DNA from: a virus
Reading direction: 5' to 3' (one strand)
IMG/VR virus record: IMGVR_UViG_3300045256_000311
Coordinates: 1-29,167 of that record
Length of the DNA stretch: 29,167 nucleotides
In this document: piece by piece, positions 1 through 7,601 of the stretch
How positions within the stretch are numbered: the first letter of the stretch is position 1
Layout of the letters: every line of letters starts with the position of its first letter
Made by a program: the position numbers and the translations under genes
The notes under the pieces: generated by a model
The model's database searches: none
What the model was told of the DNA's origin: nothing
The model's input: the letters and a program-made list of their open reading frames with translations, nothing else

Positions 1-2
1 AC

Positions 3-578
3 TCTCAGGATTTGGGCCTTCCTCAAACGCGCCGGCGGCACGTGCTCATCGCGTTGCGAGACGGAGAGCCCCCATCGACGATCGCGAGGCCAGCGGTGGA
101 TCAGCCCGCGACTCTTCGGGACTACATCGGCGACCTCGTTGATGAGCCAAGGAGCAGGACCGGTCCCTTCTACGACCCAGGAACGCCGAGCAAGGAGAAC
201 AAGCGGCGTATTGACTACCTGTTCGATAATGGCTTGTTCGACCTTCCCAACTCGCAACGTCCGCCATGCCACCGAGACCGGGCGCACAGCTACGTGTCCA
301 TGTACGGACGGCTCCGATGGGATGCACCCGCCGGGACCATCACTAGCGGGTTCGGGTGCATGGGGCAGGGCCGGTACGTTCACCCCTCGCGGCGGAGAAC
401 GCTCACGCCTCACGAGGCGGCACGGGTACAGGGCTTTCCCGACTTCTACGACTTCTCGGATGTCCGCGGCGTCACAAGCCTGCGAGAGATGATCGGGAAC
501 GCCGTGCCGCCGAGGCTGTCAGCAATCGTCATGGACCAGCTGTTTCACGCCGGTGCTTTCCGATATGCGACGTGCTAA
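3..578 (+). CDS. drmMII: DNA cytosine-5 methyltransferase, C-terminal part (5' end outside window)
   Basis: C-terminal part of a C5-cytosine DNA methyltransferase, which transfers a methyl group from S-adenosylmethionine to cytosine C5 in double-stranded DNA. The frame is open to the left edge, so the gene starts upstream; a TTG at 12 lies inside a conserved motif and is not the start. Visible motifs are LGLPQTRRR (motif VIII, QxRxR), RTLTPHEAARVQGFPDFYDF (motif IX) and IGNAVPP (motif X). The variable stretch between VIII and IX would be the target-recognition domain. Motifs I, IV (PCQ) and VI are not in the window, so catalytic competence cannot be judged. A sigma factor, drmA and drmB follow in the same direction, which supports reading it as the DISARM 5mC methylase (DrmMII). 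The family call is firm; the DISARM role is inferred from context. Confidence 0.88.
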   Translation, partial: SQDLGLPQTRRRHVLIALRDGEPPSTIARPAVDQPATLRDYIGDLVDEPRSRTGPFYDPGTPSKENKRRIDYLFDNGLFDLPNSQRPPCHRDRAHSYVSMYGRLRWDAPAGTITSGFGCMGQGRYVHPSRRRTLTPHEAARVQGFPDFYDFSDVRGVTSLREMIGNAVPPRLSAIVMDQLFHAGAFRYATC

Positions 579-636
579 ATCGCGGGTGCATTGAAGCCAG
601 TGGGTTGGTACCATCCCGTCCCGGGAGGGTTCCGGA

Positions 637-1923
637 ATGGAACATGTGGGGGCCCCGCTTGGTGCGGATGTAGCAGCGGTGCCTGACGTCGCCCGCATCG
701 ACTTCTGCGTTTCCCTGCTCCAAGACGACTTTCACCGTCAGGGCAGAAGTCTGTCGTTGCGTGACGTCCATCGAGTCGTCTCTCGCCTAAAGCTGTCGCC
801 AGAGGCCGCAGCGACCGTTCTGAGTAAGGTCACTGGCCTGCTTGACTCCGAGCAGGAGCCGACCACTGCCGCCGAGCCTGACCAGAGCGACCGGCCGAAG
901 GTCGAAACGCCCACAACGTCACCACGACGTTCCGAGACCGACCTCGTATCTGTTCTCCTCAGCTCCTGCGGCGAGCGAAAGCTGCTGAGCCACGCTGAAG
1001 AGATTGCGCTCGGGCGCAGCTACAGGGTTGGGCGTGTGCTTGCCTCGGCTGCCCAGCAGACACCAGAGTGCCGATCGGCCATTCGCGCAGGCGAAGAGGC
1101 ATTCAACACACTGGTGAAGTGCAACCTTCGGCTGGTTGTCTCAGTGGCGCGAGAGTACCTGAACACCGTTGGGATGGAGCTGGTCGATCTGGTACACGAA
1201 GGCGTGCTTGGGCTCATACGTGCCGTCGAGAAGTACGACCCGGAACTTGGTTTCAGGTTTTCTACCTACGCGACCCACTGGATACACCAGCGGATCACCC
1301 GTGGAATTGCCGATCGGTCTCGACTCATTCGGCTGCCGGTCCACATCGCTCAAAATCTTAGTCTCCTGAGACGGAAGCGTCGGCGACTTGCGGAGGAGTC
1401 GGGACGGCAACCGTCGCCTAACGATCTGGCTCAGGATATGGGCCTCTCTCTATCTCACGTGCTGCTGCTCCTCACACTTGAGCGCGATGTCACGTCCTTC
1501 GACCAGTGGGAGCACAGCGAGGAGCGCAGCGGTGTCACACTACTGCCGGACCCTTCAACCCCGGACCCGTACGTCCAAGCCGAAAGAGCTGACGAGCAGA
1601 TGCGACTGCTTCGCGCCGTCAATCAACTCGACTCCCGGATGAAGGAGATCATCATCCGTCGCTACGGACTCGCCGACATGCCAGAGGAGACCCTTGAGCA
1701 GGTTGGGCAGCGATTCGGCATCACCCGCGAACGGATTCGCCAAATTGAGAAGGCGGCGATTGAGAGGCTCACTCGCCTGTTACAACGGAAGAGCAGCGAT
1801 GGGAACCAACCCGACAGTGCCAGTGGATCATCTAGAGGAAGCTTGTGCGAAGATGGTGACGTGGCTCACAAGCCGCGTCGTCGCCGATGGAAGAGGAGAC
1901 GTCGACGTACGCTCGGCTTATGA
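637..1923 (+). CDS. Sigma-70 family RNA polymerase sigma factor embedded in the DISARM operon
   Basis: 428-residue sigma factor of the primary/group 2 type, not an ECF factor. A possible region 1.1-like segment covers about residues 22-70, followed by a polar linker and region 1.2 (about 101-133). Region 2 (about 155-232) contains NLRLVVSVAREY, DLVHEGVLGLIRAVEKYDP and FRFSTYATHWIHQRITR. Region 3 covers about 235-315 and region 4 about 322-384, with the -35-binding helix GITRERIRQIEKAAIERL. The start is fixed by GGGAGGG seven bases before ATG 637. It lies 58 bases after the methyltransferase stop and overlaps the helicase gene, so it sits inside the operon. The last ~40 residues are Ser/Asp then Arg-rich and are encoded entirely in the overlap with drmA. 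Against E. coli sigma-70 ATWWIRQAITR, the first Trp is His here. It is probably functional, possibly dedicated to this locus; the target promoters are unknown. Confidence 0.93.
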   Translation: MEHVGAPLGADVAAVPDVARIDFCVSLLQDDFHRQGRSLSLRDVHRVVSRLKLSPEAAATVLSKVTGLLDSEQEPTTAAEPDQSDRPKVETPTTSPRRSETDLVSVLLSSCGERKLLSHAEEIALGRSYRVGRVLASAAQQTPECRSAIRAGEEAFNTLVKCNLRLVVSVAREYLNTVGMELVDLVHEGVLGLIRAVEKYDPELGFRFSTYATHWIHQRITRGIADRSRLIRLPVHIAQNLSLLRRKRRRLAEESGRQPSPNDLAQDMGLSLSHVLLLLTLERDVTSFDQWEHSEERSGVTLLPDPSTPDPYVQAERADEQMRLLRAVNQLDSRMKEIIIRRYGLADMPEETLEQVGQRFGITRERIRQIEKAAIERLTRLLQRKSSDGNQPDSASGSSRGSLCEDGDVAHKPRRRRWKRRRRRTLGL

Positions 1924-4852
1924 CCCAGTGGGCCGGTACTGGTTAGGTCGACTGTCGCCCGAGGATGTCGTTGTGTCCAACGCTGCGACACACGGTGACC
2001 GGTCCGAACGAATGGAGCCCTGCGCGATAGGGCTGCGTGCCCGGTTCGCGCGATCGACCCCTCTTGGCGTCACCGCCAGCTGCTGCGTCTGGCAGCGCTC
2101 GACAGCAGGCTGGACAAAGGGTCCACGTCGTTCGCAGACGTTGCATTTGACGCTACCAACGGCAGCCGGCACAGAGTCGCATGTGTTTCGTGCGCTGTCG
2201 GATGACTTGAGCAACGACTCCGGCGGGCAAGCGACGCTCGTCCGCCTCGACGTAGAGCTTGAGCAGTCGGCGGAGGGTCACGAGGAGTTCACCCTTCAGC
2301 TAGTGAACGCATCTCCGTCCCCCGGCTCGAATCGCTTCGGTCCGGTTCTGTTCGAAGTTGAACTGTGCGTAAACGGGCTGCCCCATGCGCCAATGCTCCT
2401 CGAAGCGCTGCCCGACTCGTTCAGGTATGACCGTCGTGTTATGGCGTACGGGATCAACTGTGGGATAGAGGTAACCGGCGACTCGATAGTCACCCGAGAC
2501 GTTGTACAAGTGGACCGGCAACGACCGAGCTTCTGGACTGCGCCGTCAGACGAGCCCGACCTCTCCTTCAACACCTTGTCGACTGAACCAACCTCGCCCT
2601 TGTCGGCCCTCGTTGCCAACCACCGAGCGTGGGGAGACGCACACTGGTCGGCCAACTCGCTTGCCGCTCGGGCAGCGCAATACGGGTGGACGGACGAGAT
2701 GAAAGCCGAAGCTGCCGAAGAGGCACAACAGTTTCATGGCGAGGCCGAGCGGCTGCAGGCTGGCCTCCAGCACCTCGTTCACGACAGCCGGCTGCTCCGC
2801 GCGTTCACCCTTATGAACGCAGCCATGGAGGTATCAGCTCGCGGGCGTTACAGCGGCTGGCGGCCCTTCCAGATCGGGTTCATATTGTCGAACTTAGCGG
2901 ACTGCGATCCCGCGTCACGCTCAGCAGACACCACCGACATCCTTTGGTTTGCGACTGGCGGTGGGAAGACCGAAACCTACCTCGGGCTGCTGCTCATTGC
3001 CGCCTTCTTCGACCGCTTACGAGGGAAGGTTGATGGCGTCACGGCATGGAGCAGGTTTCCTCTGCGCCTACTCTCGCTGCAGCAAACGCAGCGCTTCGCC
3101 GACGCGATCGCGGCAGCGGAGATCGTGCGACGACGCGAAGGTGTTGACGGCGAGCCCTTTAGCCTTGGGTTCCTAGTCGGAGATAGCTCCACGCCAAACC
3201 GGATCGCCAATGAGCCTGCACCCGGAGACCCGGACCCCCTCGACCCGGAAATGCCAGGGCGGTTCCAGATACTCCGCCGGTGTCCGTTCTGCCGTGCGGA
3301 TGTGCGAATGGCCTTCGATCGGCGAAGCTGGACGCTCCAGCACCAGTGTACGGGCGAGCGTTGTCCGTGGCCGGAAAAAGGCCTGCCATTCTACGTTGTC
3401 GACGAAGAGATCTACAGATTCCTTCCGACACTTGTCGTTGGCACCCTGGACAAAGTGGCGCTGGTGTCATGGCAAGCCAGTGTCCGCGGAATGTTTGCGC
3501 CGCCCTATGGCAAATGCTCCGAACCGTTGCACGGTTATACCTATGCCCCGCGATCGCAGCGCCCCAACGGCTGCCTGGTTCCCGGTTGCCGCGGTACAAG
3601 AAGTTCGCTGCCAATGGCAGGCGAACTCTATGCACCGTCCTTTCGCCTTCAAGACGAACTGCACCTATTGCGCGACAGTCTTGGAGCGATCAACGCGCAC
3701 TACGAAAGCCTGCTCGACCATCTGCAGTCATCCAGTACAGATACTCACGCGAAGATCGTCGGCTCTTCGGCTACGCTCAGCGGCTTTGAACGGCAGTGCG
3801 ACCAAATCTACCGGCGTCACGGCAGGGTGTTTCCACTTCAAGGCCCTTCCATCCACGAATCGCTATGGTCAGGGACATCGACCTCACTCCTGCGGCGGTT
3901 CATCGCTCTCGCTCCTCGGGGTGTGACGCTGGAGTTTGCTGCAGACAGAATGCTCACGAGCCTGCAATCGGCGATACGCGAGCTTGTCGCGGACCCGGTT
4001 CAAGTCTGTACGTCAGCGGGCATCCCGACCGCGATGGCCGCGGAGCTTGTCTCCTTGTACGGGACAGACGTCGTCTATGGCAATACCATTCGCGATCTTG
4101 ATGCGAGCCTCCGATCACTAGAGACACAGGTGCCGGTCGGGAAGCTTATCACGGCTCAGTTGACCGGTCAGACGCTCTTTTCAGAAGTCAGCAAGACACT
4201 TGAGCGACTTGAGCGTCCCGAGCCTGATTTTCAAGATCGCGTCCATGTAGTTGCGGCGTCTGCAATGATGTCGCACGGCGTAGACATTGATCGCCTCAAC
4301 GTCATGGTCATGCTGGGTCTTCCACTTGCGACTGCGGAGTTCATCCAGACTACTGCCCGAATCGGCCGGAAGCATCCGGGCCTCGTATTCGTGCTTCACA
4401 AGATGGCCCTCGAACGTGACGCAAGCGTCTACAGGTCGTTTCGGCACTTTGTGGAGCAAGGCGACCGCTTCGTTGACCCAGTTCCCGTTAGCAGGCGGAG
4501 TCAAAGGGTACTAGAACGGACTCTCTGCGGCCTGGTGCAGGCTCGGCTGTTACACATTCACGAGACGCGTGCGGGAAAGCCTCTCACTACCGTGCGCGCA
4601 CTGCGCGAGTACCAGAAAGCCGGCGCTCTGACGGAACTGGACGAACTGACAGAGTTGAAGAGCATTCTTGGGCTGGACTCTGATTTAGACTCAGGTGCCG
4701 TAGAGTACTTGCGCGAATGGCTCCACGACTTCTTCCGCAATCTGAACAATCCCGATCCCTCGGCAAAGTTCCCTTCTGATCTGTCTCCGACCGGCAAGCC
4801 AATGACATCGCTCCGCGACGTAGAGGAGCAGGCACCGATCCATGACGCCTGA
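1799..4852 (+). CDS. drmA: DISARM helicase DrmA
   Basis: Large SF2 helicase-like ATPase, 1017 residues from ATG 1799. Motif I ATGGGKT is at about residues 385-391, a DELH box at 619-622, SAT at 657-659, SHGVDIDRLN (motif V) at 825-834 and QTTARIGR (motif VI) at 850-857. A cysteine cluster (about C495, C498, C517, C522, C573, C592, C597) inserted between motif I and the DELH box looks zinc-binding. The N-terminus has YDPVGRYWLGRLSPE, resembling the (R)Y-L-G-L-P segment of DrmA proteins. In DISARM, DrmA and DrmB form the core complex that recognises incoming DNA. The frame is open upstream to 1694, but ATG 1799 is preferred because it has a GAAG-type ribosome site and leaves sigma region 4 intact; ATG 1856 is an alternative. 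The overlap with the sigma gene is 125 bases. drmB begins 15 bases downstream. Confidence 0.9.
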   Translation: MGTNPTVPVDHLEEACAKMVTWLTSRVVADGRGDVDVRSAYDPVGRYWLGRLSPEDVVVSNAATHGDRSERMEPCAIGLRARFARSTPLGVTASCCVWQRSTAGWTKGPRRSQTLHLTLPTAAGTESHVFRALSDDLSNDSGGQATLVRLDVELEQSAEGHEEFTLQLVNASPSPGSNRFGPVLFEVELCVNGLPHAPMLLEALPDSFRYDRRVMAYGINCGIEVTGDSIVTRDVVQVDRQRPSFWTAPSDEPDLSFNTLSTEPTSPLSALVANHRAWGDAHWSANSLAARAAQYGWTDEMKAEAAEEAQQFHGEAERLQAGLQHLVHDSRLLRAFTLMNAAMEVSARGRYSGWRPFQIGFILSNLADCDPASRSADTTDILWFATGGGKTETYLGLLLIAAFFDRLRGKVDGVTAWSRFPLRLLSLQQTQRFADAIAAAEIVRRREGVDGEPFSLGFLVGDSSTPNRIANEPAPGDPDPLDPEMPGRFQILRRCPFCRADVRMAFDRRSWTLQHQCTGERCPWPEKGLPFYVVDEEIYRFLPTLVVGTLDKVALVSWQASVRGMFAPPYGKCSEPLHGYTYAPRSQRPNGCLVPGCRGTRSSLPMAGELYAPSFRLQDELHLLRDSLGAINAHYESLLDHLQSSSTDTHAKIVGSSATLSGFERQCDQIYRRHGRVFPLQGPSIHESLWSGTSTSLLRRFIALAPRGVTLEFAADRMLTSLQSAIRELVADPVQVCTSAGIPTAMAAELVSLYGTDVVYGNTIRDLDASLRSLETQVPVGKLITAQLTGQTLFSEVSKTLERLERPEPDFQDRVHVVAASAMMSHGVDIDRLNVMVMLGLPLATAEFIQTTARIGRKHPGLVFVLHKMALERDASVYRSFRHFVEQGDRFVDPVPVSRRSQRVLERTLCGLVQARLLHIHETRAGKPLTTVRALREYQKAGALTELDELTELKSILGLDSDLDSGAVEYLREWLHDFFRNLNNPDPSAKFPSDLSPTGKPMTSLRDVEEQAPIHDA

Positions 4853-4867
4853 GCCACGGACGAACCC

Positions 4868-6613
4868 ATGAGAGAGTACCGTAGCGCCTCGCAGATCCTA
4901 TTCGGCGTGCTTCCGGAGCAGACAGTTGACCTCCGCGGCCGAGTCTGGAAGGTTAGCAGGTGGCAGAGCACCAACCCTGTTCGCATCGACGAGGCGGTGC
5001 TCAGGCGAGAACTGATTCGCCAAGCCTCCCGCTGGGCTGCCGCCGGACAGGATGGAGGATACGTACATGACCTGAATACCGGCTGGGGAGTTGAGCTCCG
5101 ATCGCTCAATCGTCAGGCTGGGGTAGTGGTCGAACGGTTTCCGAGGGTCTCACTGTGCAACGGCTGCAAGCGTCTCGCCGAAACGGACGATGGGCAGTGC
5201 CGCTGCGGTACTCGCGACTGGCGACAGCTACACTTTGTTGCTTACCACGAATGCGGCAGACTGAAGGAGCCGTTCATTCCCAAGTGCCCACAGCATGGTC
5301 AAGCTAGGATCGTATTCCCCGGCACCTCGTCGGCGGCTGAGATCACAATCGTCTGCCCAGTCTGCAACCGTGTTCTGCAACGCGGGTTGGGCCGGCCGAA
5401 ATGTGACTGTGGAAGCGGGCAGATGGTGTTTACCGTCCACCGTGCCGCATCGGTGTACACGCCAAGAACCGTCGTAATAGTCAACCCGCCTCGACCAGAT
5501 CGGCTGAGGCAGCTCCGATCAGCTGGCGGCACGGCCAGGGCAGTAGAGTGGGTGCTCGATGGAATGACGACCCGGAGCTTTGCCGACGTGCCCTCAAGTT
5601 CGGCATCGCTACTAGCGCAACTGCTCGACACCGGAATGAGTCGTGAGTTCGCAGAGAGTACTGTTCGAGCGGCCGTTGCTGCCGGTGAGGTTCAAGACGC
5701 CGGGGGCGGCTCGCGGGCGACAGCACTCTCGACGGATGCGGAACATGAGGCCGTATCGATTGCGACCGCGCTCGCCGAGTCTAGGGTAAGAACTAGCGAC
5801 TTGGCCTCAGCCGCGCAAGCGGGAACCAAGCGCCGCCGCCTGTACACCGTAGACTATCCCGCCGCGTTGGAGGCAGCGGGGATCGAGGCCATCGAGTTGG
5901 TGGAGCGATTCCCAATCATGACGGGGGTTTACGGCTACACTCGAGGCAAGCCAAATCCCGGCCAGTCTCGCTTGGTACCATTCAAGCCGCGGTCGGGTCG
6001 GACTTACACGGTGTATGGCGACGTTGCCGAAACGGAAGCCCTGTTCATCCGCCTTGCACCAATGGCAGTCGCCGATTGGCTTAGGCTCCGAGGCTTTGCT
6101 CTGCCAGCCTGGACCGACTCTCGCACTGCTCGGCTCGCGATCGCAAGCTCTGTACAGATTGCAGCCCCGGGCGAAGACCCGCCGGCCGCTCCGTCGCCGG
6201 GAAGCACGCTCCTGACGCTGGTGCATTCGGTGGCACACCGGCTTATCCGGCGGGCATCAGTGCTCGCAGGAATCGATCGCAACGCGCTATCTGAGTACCT
6301 CGTCCCGTGGCATCTTGGCTTCTTTGTCTTTGCGGCAGCGAGGGGAAGCTTCGTCCTTGGCGGGCTGCAGGCGCTGTTTGAAACAGAACTGCATACACTC
6401 TTGCGATCCTTAGTTCACGCGGAGCACCGTTGCGCTCTGGACCCGGGCTGTTCGCGCGCGGGTGCCTCGTGCGCCGCCTGTCTGCATCTCGGCGAACCGT
6501 CATGCCGGTGGTTCAACCGGTTCTTGGATCGTGGGGTGTTGCACGGTGATTCCGGCTATTTCCGCACTGCCGGGCGCGTAGGCGGTTTGCCGCAAGCAGC
6601 AGGGCCATCCTAG
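4868..6613 (+). CDS. drmB: DISARM protein DrmB (DUF1998 domain)
   Basis: 581 residues. The N-terminal half has three zinc-type clusters: C97-x2-C100 with C111-x-C113; H127/C129 with C140/H143; and C163-x2-C166 with C179-x-C181. The C-terminal third carries the DUF1998 signature: HSVAHRLIRRASVLAGI, then CALDPGCS, CAACLHLGEPSCRWFNR and LDRGVLHG. DUF1998 next to a DrmA-type helicase is the defining pair of DISARM; DrmB works with DrmA in a complex on DNA. The gene starts 15 bases after drmA at ATG 4868, with only a weak ribosome site, so translational coupling is likely. After its stop there is a small gap rather than a phospholipase-D gene, so drmC is missing at the place where it might be expected. 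The length is normal for the family and no frame damage is visible. Confidence 0.9.
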   Translation: MREYRSASQILFGVLPEQTVDLRGRVWKVSRWQSTNPVRIDEAVLRRELIRQASRWAAAGQDGGYVHDLNTGWGVELRSLNRQAGVVVERFPRVSLCNGCKRLAETDDGQCRCGTRDWRQLHFVAYHECGRLKEPFIPKCPQHGQARIVFPGTSSAAEITIVCPVCNRVLQRGLGRPKCDCGSGQMVFTVHRAASVYTPRTVVIVNPPRPDRLRQLRSAGGTARAVEWVLDGMTTRSFADVPSSSASLLAQLLDTGMSREFAESTVRAAVAAGEVQDAGGGSRATALSTDAEHEAVSIATALAESRVRTSDLASAAQAGTKRRRLYTVDYPAALEAAGIEAIELVERFPIMTGVYGYTRGKPNPGQSRLVPFKPRSGRTYTVYGDVAETEALFIRLAPMAVADWLRLRGFALPAWTDSRTARLAIASSVQIAAPGEDPPAAPSPGSTLLTLVHSVAHRLIRRASVLAGIDRNALSEYLVPWHLGFFVFAAARGSFVLGGLQALFETELHTLLRSLVHAEHRCALDPGCSRAGASCAACLHLGEPSCRWFNRFLDRGVLHGDSGYFRTAGRVGGLPQAAGPS

Positions 6614-6684
6614 TCCAACTACGGGGTGTGTCGCGGACGCCACTGGCCAACCTCCTGTCCTCACTTACGATTTGTCCGCGGCCA

Positions 6685-6981
6685 ATGGTGGCCGAACGAC
6701 AGGACGCAGTGAGCCGATTCCAACTTGGGCGAGTGCTCGCGACGCCGGGCGTGATCGAAGCGGCGGAGCGGGCGGGCGACGATCTGATGAACATCATCCG
6801 GCGGCACGCGGCGGGCGATTGGGGCACCGTCGGGCCGGAGGATCGGCGGGCCAACGAGCGGGCGCTGCGTGACGGCTCGCGGCTGCTCTCTGCCTACCTG
6901 CTGCGCGACGGCACCAAGGTGTGGGTCATCACCGAAGCGGACCGATCGGCCACGACGATCCTGTTGCCGGATGAGTATTGA
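6685..6981 (+). CDS. Small conserved protein of a plasmid/phage-associated family
   Basis: 98 residues from ATG 6685. The sequence pattern FQLGRVLATPGVIEAAERAG, then GDWG, ENE-like RANERAL, RLLSAYLLRDG and VWVITEADRSATTILLPDEY matches a widespread small family found on plasmids, phages and genomic islands. That family is often labelled only as plasmid-related, or misleadingly as a type I restriction subunit. No enzyme motif is visible and I assign no activity. The frame is open upstream to a GTG at 6628, but family similarity begins just after ATG 6685, so that start is chosen. It has no clear ribosome site, and the start codon lies in the four-base loop of a short GGCCA/TGGCC stem. The gene follows drmB by 71 bases and could be the last part of the defence operon or an independent accessory gene. 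Confidence 0.72.
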   Translation: MVAERQDAVSRFQLGRVLATPGVIEAAERAGDDLMNIIRRHAAGDWGTVGPEDRRANERALRDGSRLLSAYLLRDGTKVWVITEADRSATTILLPDEY

Positions 6982-7067
6982 GGCCGAGCGGCGCACCCTC
7001 CTGCGAAAGATTGCTTGACTCACCGCAGCGAGCGTGACACGATCCGTGGCCTCACGAAAGGGGTTCC

Positions 7068-7346
7068 ATGTCCGATCAGAAGTCGTGCCTTGAGGTCACG
7101 TTCAAACAGCCGGTTGAGGCCGTGGTCAGCAGCCCCGTGTACTCGCGGGAGATTCCCATCGTCTGGGAGTATTCAACGGTCCGAGCCTACAGGCAGTCGC
7201 AACCCTTCCCGGGTGACCCGCCGTTCACTGAGTTTGAGTTGTATGCCCTTCAAGAAGCGGGCAAGCACGGCTGGGAGATGGTCTGCTTAGTCGATGTCGG
7301 CCGTGAACGGCACTTCCTCTTGAAGCGACCGCAGCCGCCGCAGTAG
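7068..7346 (+). CDS. DUF4177-like small protein
   Basis: 92 residues with a clear start: ATG 7068 is preceded by GAAAGGGG at a good distance. The C-terminal half reads LQEAGKHGWEMVCLVDV followed by HFLLKRP. This is the typical end of DUF4177-type small proteins (a leader helix, G-x-x-GWE-x-V, then a strand ending in FKRP). The N-terminal half, with VWEYSTVRAY, would be the first strand. These proteins have no established biochemical role and occur often in phages and mobile elements. The gene stops nine bases from the stop of the convergent phage gene 7356-7601, with no obvious bidirectional terminator between them. The gene is well supported; its family is a moderate call. Confidence 0.72.
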   Translation: MSDQKSCLEVTFKQPVEAVVSSPVYSREIPIVWEYSTVRAYRQSQPFPGDPPFTEFELYALQEAGKHGWEMVCLVDVGRERHFLLKRPQPPQ

Positions 7347-7355
7347 GACGACGGG

Positions 7356-7601
7356 TCACCACTTGCCGAGCGGGCACCGCTCCGACGCCACCCGCGTCTT
7401 GGGCGCCAGCACGCACTTGCACACCCGACACTGGCAGAACCGCCCGATCACGCGGAGGCACGGGACGGCCTCGGGGCAGGAACGGCAGACGGCCCGCCGC
7501 CGCTCCGCGAGGTCGGGCGGGGCCGCGTCGATCGACAGCGCCGCCAGCGCCAGCCCCGCCGCCCCGTGGATCACGCCCCCGCAGTGGGAGCATCCGGGCA
7601 T
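7356..7601 (-). CDS. Cysteine-rich zinc-ribbon-like small phage protein
   Basis: 81 residues containing ten cysteines: C4-x2-C7, C39-x2-C42, C48, a dense CQCRVCKC group at 56-63, and C76 in the ending CPLGKW. The second half (ERR-x3-C-x2-C ... C-x-C-x2-C-x-C ... CP-x-GKW) resembles the DUF6171-type small phage zinc proteins found at the end of tail operons. It probably binds one or two zinc ions; the role is unknown. ATG 7601 overlaps the stop of the upstream tail gene (ATGA arrangement), so it is translated as the last gene of the late operon. Cysteine spacing is too regular for a shadow frame. Confidence 0.75.
   Translation of the reverse strand: MPGCSHCGGVIHGAAGLALAALSIDAAPPDLAERRRAVCRSCPEAVPCLRVIGRFCQCRVCKCVLAPKTRVASERCPLGKW

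Noticed and set aside
591-636. Sigma-70-type promoter directly upstream of the sigma gene
   Set aside because: A TTGAAG-like -35 is present at 591 but no acceptable -10 follows at normal spacing.
1694-1798. Upstream extension of the drmA frame
   Set aside because: This part runs antagonistically through sigma region 4, reads as arginine-rich low-quality protein and has no similarity to DrmA N-termini; ATG 1799 fits better.
7225-7593. 122-residue leftward open frame overlapping the cysteine-rich gene
   Set aside because: Different frame from the regular Cys pattern, Arg/Gly-rich, and it runs into the convergent DUF4177-like gene.
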